From JAMXLO01 sp963812075 (lineage in GTDB: Bacteria > Pseudomonadota > Alphaproteobacteria > Acetobacterales > Acetobacteraceae): a stretch of DNA of 64,000 nucleotides. Position numbers and translations under genes: made by a program. Within the stretch, counting starts at the first letter, position 1. Each line of letters starts with the position of its first letter. Shown one piece after another: positions 29,748-37,914 of this stretch. The notes under the pieces are model-generated. The model was not told the DNA's origin. It saw only the letters and a program-made list of their open reading frames with translations, and made no database searches. The stretch lies in NCBI GenBank assembly GCA_963812075.1, contig CAWETN010000018.1, positions 404,605 to 468,604 on the forward strand, written 5' to 3'.

Positions 29748-30967
29748 TGCAGCCCGCCGCAGAGGCAGCCGAGACAGCTGCGCGCCGCAGCTACGGGAAG
29801 CTGGTCGCCTTCCTTGCGGCGCGTACCGGCGATGTCGCCGGCGCCCAGGATGCGTTGGCCGACGCGTTTGCCGCGGCGTTGGCCGACTGGCCCTCCGCCG
29901 GCCTCCCGCACAATCCCGAGGCGTGGCTGCTGGCGGTGGCGCGGCGCCGCCTGATCGACGCGGCCCGTCGGCGGCGGACGCGCGGTTGGGCGCTCGACCA
30001 CGTGCGCCTGTTGGCCGAGGAATTGGGTGAGACGATGGACGACACGGCAATTCCGGACCACCGCCTGGGCCTGATGTTCGCCTGCGCGCATCCGGCGATC
30101 GATCCAACGGTCCGCGCGCCGCTGATGCTGCAGACCATCCTGGGCTTCGACGCGGCTGCGATCGCATCGGCGTTCCTGGTTGCACCTGCAACGATGGGGC
30201 AGCGGCTGGTGCGGGCGAAGGCGAAGATCAGGCAGGCGGGCATCCCGCTGCGCGTGCCCGAGCGCGCGGAGCTGCCCGAACGGCTGGATGCGGTGCTCGC
30301 CGCCATCTACGCCGGGTTCAACGGCGGATGGCTGGACGCCTCGCGACGCGCGCTGGCGGAGGAGGCACTTTGGCTGGGCCGGCTGGTCGCATCACTGCTG
30401 CCGGACGAACCCGAGGCGCTCGGACTGCTTGCGTTGATGCTGCACGCCGAGGCGCGACGCAGCGCACGACGGGACGCACAGGGTGCCTACGTTCCGCTTG
30501 ACGAGCACGATACCGCGCAGTGGGACAAACCGATGATCGCGGAAGCCGAGGCGGTGCTGACGCGCGCAGGCGCGATGGGGGTGATCGGGCGCTATCAACT
30601 GGAGGCCGCGGTACAGTCGGCGCACGCGGCGCGCCGACTGACCGGGCGGTCCGACTGGCTGGCGATCGAACAGCTCTACGGTGCTCTGTCGGCAATCACG
30701 GATTCACCTGTGGTGGCGATCAATCACGCGATTGCCGTTGCCGAGGCACATGGGACCGATGCGGGACTGCTGTGTCTCGACGAACTCGCGATCGACACGC
30801 GGATTGCGAATTATCAACCCTACTGGGCGGCGCGGGCCGAATTGCTGGCACGTTCCGGCCGACCTGCAGAAGCCGACGCCGCATATGAGCGCGCCATCGG
30901 TCTGGATAGCGACCCGGCGACGCGCGACTTCCTGCGTCGACGGCGCCTATCTGTAGCGAGCCGGTAA
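29747..30967 (+). CDS. ECF42-type RNA polymerase sigma factor with long C-terminal domain
   Basis: A 406-residue protein starting at GTG 29747. The sigma-2 region is degenerate but readable ('HNPEAWLLAVARRRLIDAARRRRT'), and the sigma-4 helix-turn-helix is 'MLQTILGFDAAAIASAFLV ... QRLVRAKAKIR'. Beyond residue 170 is the family's TPR-like C-terminal domain ('YAGFNGGWLDASRRALAEEALWL', 'AINHAIAVAEAHG', 'ELLARSGRPAEADAAYERAI'). ECF42 factors have no classical anti-sigma; the C-terminal domain and the partner DGPF protein are thought to take part in control. Confidence 0.92.
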   Translation: MQPAAEAAETAARRSYGKLVAFLAARTGDVAGAQDALADAFAAALADWPSAGLPHNPEAWLLAVARRRLIDAARRRRTRGWALDHVRLLAEELGETMDDTAIPDHRLGLMFACAHPAIDPTVRAPLMLQTILGFDAAAIASAFLVAPATMGQRLVRAKAKIRQAGIPLRVPERAELPERLDAVLAAIYAGFNGGWLDASRRALAEEALWLGRLVASLLPDEPEALGLLALMLHAEARRSARRDAQGAYVPLDEHDTAQWDKPMIAEAEAVLTRAGAMGVIGRYQLEAAVQSAHAARRLTGRSDWLAIEQLYGALSAITDSPVVAINHAIAVAEAHGTDAGLLCLDELAIDTRIANYQPYWAARAELLARSGRPAEADAAYERAIGLDSDPATRDFLRRRRLSVASR

Positions 30968-31109
30968 AACAGGTCGTGGGGTGTGAAACCCTTCATACCC
31001 CGGCCGGGAATTTGCTGCTGACGTCGATGGCGCTGGACTTGGCGCGACGACAGCCGATAGAGAAGGCGTCTGCGTGCCTGGGAGAGCAACGGACAGTCAG
31101 TAGGGGCCG

Positions 31110-33238
31110 GTGGACGCCTATACACAAGAGCGCCGCCTGTTGCGCATCGATACGGTGCTGGGTCAGGATCACCTGGCGCTCGTCTCGTTGCGCGGGCAGG
31201 ACAGGATGTCGGCCTGCTTCTCCTACGACCTGGAGCTGGCTTCGACCGACGGCGTCGGTGAAGCCCGACGATCTGCTCGGCACCGGAGCCACCATCTGGC
31301 TGGACGATGCGGACGCCGTCCGCATGCCGGTGAACGGCATCATCGTCCGCTTCGCCGTGGCGCAGCGATCCGCACGGGGGCTGACCGTGTATCGGGTCCG
31401 GCTGGTGCCAGCACTGTGGCTGCTGACCCGCACCAGCGACTGCCGCATCTTCCAGGACAAGACCGTGCAGCAGATCGTCGATCAGCTGCTGGGCGAACAT
31501 GGCATAAGTCATAAGTCCTGGAAGCTGACCGGCGACCACCCGGCGCGCGACTACTGCGTGCAGTACCGCGAGAGCGCGCACGACTTCATCTGCCGCCTGC
31601 TGGAGGAGGAAGGCATCTTCTTCTACTTCCAGCACGACGAGCAGAGCCACACGATCGTTTTCTCCGACAACAACAACGGGCTCATCAGCTGCGCCAACAC
31701 GCAGGTGGTGGCGACCTCGGACGTCGGCATGATGGGTGGCATCTGGGAGTGGCAGAGCACCTACCAGTTCCGCTCCGGCAAATGGGCGCTGGGCGACTAC
31801 AACTTCGAGACGCCCTCGACCCGGCTGACCGTGCAGAAGCCGACGATCAACCCGGTGCTGAGCAAGCGCAGCTTCGAGAGGTTCGATTACCCCGGCCGCT
31901 ACATGACGATGGGTCCGGGCGAGGCCGCGGCAAAACGGCGCATCGAATACGAGGAAGCGGCCTATCAGGAGATCGTCGGCGAGGGCGGCTGCGTCGGCTT
32001 CGCCGTCGGGCAGCTACTTCAAGGTGGCGAACGCCGAAGGGCCTGATGCCGGCAGCGAGCACGTGCTGACGTCGGTCGAGCACCGGGCGGAGGACTGGAG
32101 CCTGGTGACGCAGGAGGCCAAGCCGGCGAGCTATTCCAACCGCTTCACCTGCGCGCTCGCGCAAGGTGCCGTACCGGCCGCCGATGCGACACGCCGTGTC
32201 CGCGCATCCACGGCACGCAGACCGCGGTGGTGACCGGGCCCGGCGGAGAGGAAATCTTCACCGACAAGTACGGCCGCATCAAGGTGCAGTTCCACTGGGA
32301 CCGCCAGGGCAAGAAGGACGACAAGAGCTCGTGCTGGGTGCGCGTGGCGCAGAGCTGGGCGGGGCGCAGCTTCGGCACCTGGTATCTGCCGCGCATCGGC
32401 CAGGAGGTGGTGGTCACGTTCCTGGAGGGCGATCCCGACCGGCCGCTGGTGGTGGGGTCGGTCTACAACGCCGAGCAGACGGTGCCGTTCGGGCTGCCGG
32501 CCAACAAGACGCAGAGCGGGCTGCGCACGCATTCGTCGATGGGCGGCAGTGCGGCGAACTGCAACGAGTTCCGCTTCGAGGACAAGAAGGGCTCCGAGCA
32601 GGTCCTGCTGCATGCCGAGAAGGACCTGACGACCGAGGTGGAGCACGACGCGTCGCACTGGGTGGGGCACGACGAGACCACCACGGTGGACCACGACCGC
32701 ACCGAGCACGTGAAGCACGACGAGACGATCACCATCGACAACGACCGCACCGAGACGGTGCACGCGAACGAGACGATCACCGTCGATCAAGAACCGCACC
32801 GAGACGGTGCACATGAACGAGACGGTGACGATCGACATGAACCGCGTGCACACGGTGGTGCTGAACGAGGCGCTGACGGTCGGCGTGGCGCGCGCGCACA
32901 CGGTGGGAGCGGCGGAGGCGATCACCGTGGGGGCGAGCCGCACGATCGCCGTGGGGGCGTCGCAGTCGATCAGCGTGGGCGACGATCAGTCGATAGACGT
33001 CGGGAAGAACGAGACGATGTCGATCGGCAAGGACCGCTCGACCAGCGTGGGCGAGAACGAGACGCTGGAGGTCGGCAAGAAGATCGCGATCACCGCCGGC
33101 GAGGAGATCGTGCTCAAGACCGGATCGGCGTCGATCACGATGAAGAAGAACGGCGATATCACGATCGAGGGCAAGCAGATCACCATCAAGGGGTCAGGCG
33201 ATGTCATCATTAAGGGACAAAAGATCCTCCAGAACTGA
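31110..33238 (+). CDS. vgrG: Type VI secretion spike protein VgrG (TssI), four frameshifts
   Basis: Spike at the tip of the type VI secretion tube, about 709 residues once mended. It opens 'YTQERRLLRIDTVLG' at GTG 31110. The gp27-like part contains 'DCRIFQDKTVQQIVDQLL' and 'CVQYRESAHDFICRLLEEEG'. The gp5/OB-fold part reads 'EIFTDKYGRIKVQFHWDRQG' and 'SCWVRVAQSWAGRSFGTWYL'. The last 200 residues are a repetitive beta-helix with units such as 'HDETTTVDHDRTEHVKHDET' and 'VGASQSISVGDDQSIDVG'. Frames change near 31,255, 32,008, 32,162 and 32,785, one base each. No structural T6SS genes (tssB, tssC, tssM) are present, so this is an orphan effector island. Confidence 0.9.
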
Positions 33239-33653
33239 GGCGCACCCTTCGGCCCCGGCCGAGGTGGTGGTGGGAACGCTGGTGGCGGTCGGCGAGGACG
33301 GTGCGCCGGTGGTGGATTTTCCCGGCAATCCCGCCGGCGCGCCGGTGCCGGCGATGGCGACCGCGCGGTATGGCGGAACGTCGCCGGGCAGTGCGGTCGC
33401 GCTGATGTTCGTCGACGGCGACCGGACGCGGCCGTTGGCCATTGGCGTGATTGCGGACAGGCGGAGGAGGTGCCGGTCGCCGACGATGGAGGAGCGCCTG
33501 ACGTTCAGCGCCGCGCGCGAGATCGTGCTGCAGTGCGGTCGCGCCAGCATCGTGCTGACGCGCGCGGGCAAGGTGCTGGTGCGGGGCGCGTATCTGTCGC
33601 TGCGCTCGTCCGGGATGCAGCGGATCACCGGCGCCTCGGTGCAGATCAACTGA
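33201..33653 (+). CDS. DUF6484 domain protein of the VgrG island
   Basis: A 150-residue protein that starts inside the last 38 bases of vgrG. The pattern 'VVVGTLVAVGEDGAPVVDFPG' followed by 'ALMFVDGDRTRPLAIGVI' is the DUF6484 signature, a small beta-domain found with VgrG and DUF2169 genes. The second half continues as short beta-strands ('REIVLQCGRASIVLTRAGKV') resembling the VgrG beta-helix end, so it may extend or cap the spike. Function is inferred only from family context. It ends 12 bases before DUF2169. Confidence 0.8.
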   Translation: MSSLRDKRSSRTEAHPSAPAEVVVGTLVAVGEDGAPVVDFPGNPAGAPVPAMATARYGGTSPGSAVALMFVDGDRTRPLAIGVIADRRRRCRSPTMEERLTFSAAREIVLQCGRASIVLTRAGKVLVRGAYLSLRSSGMQRITGASVQIN

Positions 33654-33665
33654 CGGCGTCGGAGG

Positions 33666-34772
33666 ATGAACCTGATCAACGGCACGGGCATGGCAGCCGG
33701 CTACACGGTGGCCCTGGACAAGGAGGGCTACGAGCACGTTGTGGTGGTGGTGAAGGGCACCTTCACGCTGCCCCGCCCGGGCGAGGCGCCGAAGCTCGCG
33801 GATGAGCAGGTGCCGCTGGTGGATGCCGATCTGTTCACCGGCGAGCCAGGGCTCTCTGCGACACTGGTTGAGTGCGATTACGCGCTGGAAAAGCCATACT
33901 GCGACGTGCTGCTGAACGGTTCCGCCTATGCGCCGAGCGGCTGCCCCGTCGAGCGCATCGCTGTCGGACTACAGGTCGGCGCGATGCGCAAGTCGTTGGC
34001 TGTGTGGGGCAACCGTGTGTGGCGCGGCGCGGGCGTGGGCTATGCGCCGAGTGATCCGGAGCCGTTCACGCGCTTGCCGATTTCGTACGACAACGCATTC
34101 GGCGGCACCGATGAGCGGATGCGCGCCCCAGCGCAGGTACGGTCCTATCTGGCCAACCCGGTGGGACGCGGCTGGCATCACCACATCCACCGCGAGCTGG
34201 TGATTGGGGCACCGGTGTCGAACACCGAGGAGATCCGCGATCCGGTCCGTGACCCTGGGGGACGTTATCGGCCGATGGCATTCGGCCCGATCGGGCGGGG
34301 CTGGCCGTCCCGGATCGGCTACGCGGGGACGTACGACCAGGACTGGATCGATAACGTGTTCCCATTCCTACCGGCGGATTTCGATTCGCGGTACTTCCAG
34401 TGCGCGCCGGAGGATCAGCAAGTGCCGTACCTGCGGGGCGGCGAGCCGGTAGTGCTGATCAACCTAACGGAGGACGGGCGGAGGGAGTTTGCTTCGCCTC
34501 AGGTCGAGGTGCCAGTCGTGTTCTTCCGTCGCCGGGCCGATCGCGTGGCGATGAACGGCACACTGGATACGCTGGCGTTCGAGCTGGACGCGGCGCGGTT
34601 CAGCATGGTCTGGCGTGCCAGCCTGAAGCTTGAGCGCGACATCTTCGAGGTCTCGAAGGTGGTGATCGGGCGGATGACGCGTGGCTGGTGGCGTGCGCTC
34701 GAATCCGGCAAAAGCTACAAATCGGTCGCGACCATCGTCCATGAGCGAGCACGGGAACGGGAAGACGCGTGA
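33666..34772 (+). CDS. DUF2169 type VI secretion accessory (effector-loading chaperone type)
   Basis: A 368-residue protein with the DUF2169 signature: 'NGTGMAAGYTVALDKEGYEH' at the start, 'PSGCPVERIAVGLQVGAMRK', 'LPISYDNAFGGTDERM', and 'IGRGWPSRIGYAGTYDQDWI'. DUF2169 proteins are encoded with PAAR-like effectors and VgrG and are thought to help load the effector on the spike. From about residue 60 on, the codon usage becomes less GC-rich than in the genes upstream. Its TGA overlaps the next ATG (TGATG). Confidence 0.85.
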   Translation: MNLINGTGMAAGYTVALDKEGYEHVVVVVKGTFTLPRPGEAPKLADEQVPLVDADLFTGEPGLSATLVECDYALEKPYCDVLLNGSAYAPSGCPVERIAVGLQVGAMRKSLAVWGNRVWRGAGVGYAPSDPEPFTRLPISYDNAFGGTDERMRAPAQVRSYLANPVGRGWHHHIHRELVIGAPVSNTEEIRDPVRDPGGRYRPMAFGPIGRGWPSRIGYAGTYDQDWIDNVFPFLPADFDSRYFQCAPEDQQVPYLRGGEPVVLINLTEDGRREFASPQVEVPVVFFRRRADRVAMNGTLDTLAFELDAARFSMVWRASLKLERDIFEVSKVVIGRMTRGWWRALESGKSYKSVATIVHERAREREDA

Positions 34773-35863
34773 TGGCAGCGCCGCCTCTTGCCGTGCTGGG
34801 TGTCGGACTGGTTTCAGGCGTTGGCCTCACGGCTGAAGCGAGTTGCGCGGCAATTCGTTGCGGCATCAACAATTTCCAGGAGACCCAATTCATCGGCAGC
34901 GATGGAACTTGGCTGGTGGGCAGTGCGGTCCAGCTCGAGCAGGCTTGGCATGGGATACCCAAACTTGCCAAAATGGCCGCTCGCGCGATCGCCGAATGTC
35001 TCGCGGCCGCAGATGATGATCTCACCAACATCCCCGTGCTGGTCTGCATTGCAGAGCCGGAGCGCCCCGGCCGACTGGTAGGCTTCGCACGTGTCGTGTT
35101 GGAGGACATTGAGCATGAGTTGGGCGAGCGACTGCATCCCCATTCCCGCGTAATCGAGCAGGGACGCGTGGGTGCCGCGGTGGCAATGATGCAGGCGCGC
35201 CGCTCGTTGGTGGAGGGGCGCTACCCACACATGATCGTTTGCGGCGTGGATAGCTTTCTGAGCGCCGCCTCTCTGGCTGCGTACGATCGCGAAGACCGGT
35301 TGCTGACTCGCGATCAGTCGAACGGGTTCATCCCGGGCGAAGCGGCGGGTGCCGTTTTGCTCGCTGCATGGCGCGAGGAGATGCCTGCACCGTTGCTGCT
35401 GCGCGGCTTCGGTTTCGCACGCGAGCCTGCGCCGCTCGGTTCGGGCAAACCGTTGCGGGCGGACGGGCTGGTGCAGGCCATTACCGCTGCCCTGAGTGAT
35501 GCCGACGTAGCGCTGGCGGATTGTGACCATCGCATCGCCGATATGAACGGCGAACAACACCGCTTCAAAGAAGCGGGACTGGCGATCACGCGTCTTCTGC
35601 GCGATCGCAAGGACCTGTTCTCGCTATGGCATCCTGCAGACCGCATCGGTGAGGTCGGCACGGCAACCATGCCTGCGATGCTGGCTATGCTGTACTTCGG
35701 CGCGTGCAAGGATTATTTGCCAGGGCCAATGTTCCTCGGCCACCTCGGCAATGATGACGACAAACGCGCGGCCTGGGTGACCCAAGCGCTCACAACGCAG
35801 TCGCTATCGATGGAATTCGCTGCTGAGAGTGACTTCCGGAAACGGCGCGGGATGGCGGCCTGA
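34772..35863 (+). CDS. Beta-ketoacyl-synthase-like pseudoenzyme of the T6SS island
   Basis: A 363-residue thiolase-fold protein related to KAS I/II, as shown by 'YPHMIVCGVDSFLSAASLAAYDRE' cited as a landmark and by 'SNGFIPGEAAGAVLLA'. Aligning by eye with FabF, the active-site CATG is replaced by 'GRVGA' just before 'AVAMMQARRSLVEG'. The first catalytic His region reads 'IADMNGEQHRFKEA' and the second 'HPADRIGEVGTATM', where H should follow MTG. All three catalytic residues therefore seem absent. Such proteins recur between DUF2169 and DUF4150 genes; a scaffolding or chaperone role is my inference. Start and stop both overlap the neighbouring genes. Confidence 0.8.
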   Translation: MAAPPLAVLGVGLVSGVGLTAEASCAAIRCGINNFQETQFIGSDGTWLVGSAVQLEQAWHGIPKLAKMAARAIAECLAAADDDLTNIPVLVCIAEPERPGRLVGFARVVLEDIEHELGERLHPHSRVIEQGRVGAAVAMMQARRSLVEGRYPHMIVCGVDSFLSAASLAAYDREDRLLTRDQSNGFIPGEAAGAVLLAAWREEMPAPLLLRGFGFAREPAPLGSGKPLRADGLVQAITAALSDADVALADCDHRIADMNGEQHRFKEAGLAITRLLRDRKDLFSLWHPADRIGEVGTATMPAMLAMLYFGACKDYLPGPMFLGHLGNDDDKRAAWVTQALTTQSLSMEFAAESDFRKRRGMAA

Positions 35864-36972
35864 TGGCCAACGAGGTGTATGCCAACGGCATGGAGATCGC
35901 CTGCAAGGCGGCCTCAGGGAAATCGATCGCTGCCTTCCCAGACACATGCCTGTCACCGCCGACGCCACCCGCTGGGCCGGTACCGCTTCCATACCCGAAT
36001 ACTGCCTACGCGAGCGACACGACCAACGGCAGTGCCACGGTCATGATCTCCGGCCAGGAGGTCATGCTGAAGGACCAGTCCACTTTCAAGAAGAGCATCG
36101 GCGACGAAGCAGCGACGAAGTCGCTTGGCATGGGCGTGGTTACCCACTGTATCCAGGGTGAGGCGAACTTCATTGCCTGGTCGATGGATGTGCTGATCGA
36201 GGGCCAGAACGTCGATCGCCACCTCGACCTTATGCTGCACAACGAGCAGTGCGATCCCGCGAACACCCCTCCCATCGTCTATGTCGATCGTATGGCGATG
36301 ATGACGGACGAGGCCAAGTGCTCGAAGGAGAAGGAGGCCGTCGATGAACATTGCGGCAATCCGCCGGACAAGGAGAAGCTCAAGTGTCCGACGCCGCCAG
36401 TAACTGATCCCTACTCACGGGCCGAGCACATCGCGTATGGCGAGCGGATGCGTAACGACAAGTGCCACTCCGCGTTGCGCTGCGCCCTGACTTCGTATGA
36501 GAAAGGCAAGGCTGGCGCCTGCTGTCCTGAACAGACGCCGGACCATCTGATCGAGGCATCGTCCTTCCTCAGCAACCGCAAGACGAACGAGCATCGAACC
36601 GGCTGGGACAACTATGATCAGAACCAGGCGCCGTGCATGTGCGCGGAGGGTCCAAATCAGACGGTGGCGACCCATGGTGAGCTCAGCATGCGGCGCGGTG
36701 TCGTGGCGCTCGTGAAGCGTGACCCAGTCACCCTCATGTGGTCCCGCAAGGATGCAACTGAGACGGCTGCCAAGTCGGCACACTTGACCTTTCCCCAGTG
36801 CAGGGAGGAGTGCATTACTGCACAACTCAACAATTATCACGATAACGCCAAGACAGATCCGAATAAGCCAGAGGAGCCTATCAAGGGAGTATCCAGCATG
36901 GCGAAGGACCCAGAGGCCAGAGTCCAAATGAGTGAGCAGATGAATATGCCAACAACAGTGGAGCTCGATTAA
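35863..36972 (+). CDS. PAAR-like (DUF4150) effector with C-terminal HNH-type nuclease toxin (Tox-GHH2-like)
   Basis: A 369-residue candidate T6SS effector. Residues 1-130 are the PAAR-like DUF4150 domain ('MANEVYANGMEIACKAASGK', 'CLSPPTPPAGPVPLPYPNT', 'DEAATKSLGMGVVTHCIQG'), which would cap the VgrG tip. The C-terminal part, from about residue 180, has the look of the GHH2 branch of the HNH/Endo VII nucleases. 'CCPEQTPDHLIEASSF' supplies the Asp-His pair, and 'APCMCAEGPNQTVATHGEL' the second conserved block with its His. Cysteines at CC and CMC may bind metal or form disulphides. A DNase is the family expectation, not shown here. The likely immunity gene follows after one base. Confidence 0.85.
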   Translation: MANEVYANGMEIACKAASGKSIAAFPDTCLSPPTPPAGPVPLPYPNTAYASDTTNGSATVMISGQEVMLKDQSTFKKSIGDEAATKSLGMGVVTHCIQGEANFIAWSMDVLIEGQNVDRHLDLMLHNEQCDPANTPPIVYVDRMAMMTDEAKCSKEKEAVDEHCGNPPDKEKLKCPTPPVTDPYSRAEHIAYGERMRNDKCHSALRCALTSYEKGKAGACCPEQTPDHLIEASSFLSNRKTNEHRTGWDNYDQNQAPCMCAEGPNQTVATHGELSMRRGVVALVKRDPVTLMWSRKDATETAAKSAHLTFPQCREECITAQLNNYHDNAKTDPNKPEEPIKGVSSMAKDPEARVQMSEQMNMPTTVELD

Positions 36973-36973
36973 C

Positions 36974-37912
36974 GTGAGTGGGCAGAATCCTGATTCATCG
37001 GCTTACCTGGTCGGATGCAGTATCACCACAGGTGTGGTTCGACGGAGGGATCTATGTTACATTTTGTGCACGAGAGACGATCTTGCTGAGGACCGAATTC
37101 TGCACACGCGTTTCTTCAGCAGATCGAAGGGCAGGTGGGGCGGCCAGGACATTTCGTGGTTGGCAGGTTCCGCGACCATCGTCAGGCAACCAGACGAGAG
37201 ACTTCTCATGTTGGGGACGATGGGGGAGGTCTGGTGTGTGGGCGGCGGCCAGACAGCCGAAGAGCCTGGGGTAGCAGTGAGTGGCCAGGATCCTGACAGG
37301 CGGGGTCCAATGTCGGAGCTTCGCTGCATTGCGGGCGGGCGTGCATACGCCGTGGGCACTAATCGCCAAGCGTACCGGCGTGATGCCCCAGGCCGGTGGG
37401 TTTGTATCGACCAGACGGCACAGTCTCCGGACCAGGATCCGATCAACACCGGCTTCAAGTCGATCGACGGGTTCACCGAGGAGGAAATCTATGCCGTGGG
37501 ATGGGGCGGCGAAATTTGGCAGTTCGATGGCGCGACATGGGCTCAGCACGCGTCACCGACCAACGTCGCTCTGCAGAAGGTCCGCTGCGCGGGAGACGGA
37601 ACCGCTTATGTGTGCGGCCAGGGCGGGATACTGCTGCAAGGTCGAGGCGCGACATGGCAGCCGATCCTCCACGATGCAACCACCGAGGATCTGTGGGGTA
37701 TGGAGTGGTTCGACGGGCGGTTGTTCATCTCATCGACTCACTTCATCTACGAACTCAAGGACGGAACGCTGGTCCCCGCCGATTTCGGCAACGGAGATTA
37801 TCCTCGCACTTGCTATCACCTCAGCGCGGCAGACGGGATTATGTGGTCAGTGGGCGCTAAGGACGTCTTTGAGTTTGACGGCAAGGCCTGGGCGCGCATT
37901 CTGGCCTTGTAG
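36974..37912 (+). CDS. Propeller-like protein, candidate immunity partner of the nuclease effector
   Basis: A 312-residue protein without a signal peptide, starting at GTG 36974 right after the effector stop. It contains repeated blade-like units of the form 'AVGWGGEIWQFDGATWAQHA', 'YVCGQGGILLQGRGATWQPI' and 'WSVGAKDVFEFDGKAWARIL', each ending in G/D-x-x-W. This fits a beta-propeller. Position directly after a toxin in a T6SS island is typical of an immunity protein, so I infer that it neutralises the nuclease in the cytoplasm. Base composition here is the lowest in the left segment. An alternative is a structural accessory protein. Confidence 0.7.
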   Translation: MSGQNPDSSAYLVGCSITTGVVRRRDLCYILCTRDDLAEDRILHTRFFSRSKGRWGGQDISWLAGSATIVRQPDERLLMLGTMGEVWCVGGGQTAEEPGVAVSGQDPDRRGPMSELRCIAGGRAYAVGTNRQAYRRDAPGRWVCIDQTAQSPDQDPINTGFKSIDGFTEEEIYAVGWGGEIWQFDGATWAQHASPTNVALQKVRCAGDGTAYVCGQGGILLQGRGATWQPILHDATTEDLWGMEWFDGRLFISSTHFIYELKDGTLVPADFGNGDYPRTCYHLSAADGIMWSVGAKDVFEFDGKAWARILAL

Positions 37913-37914
37913 CC

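Noticed and set aside
32640..33238. DNA tandem repeat or CRISPR-like array
   Set aside because: The repetition is of a beta-helix coding sequence; units vary in length and bases and there are no spacers.
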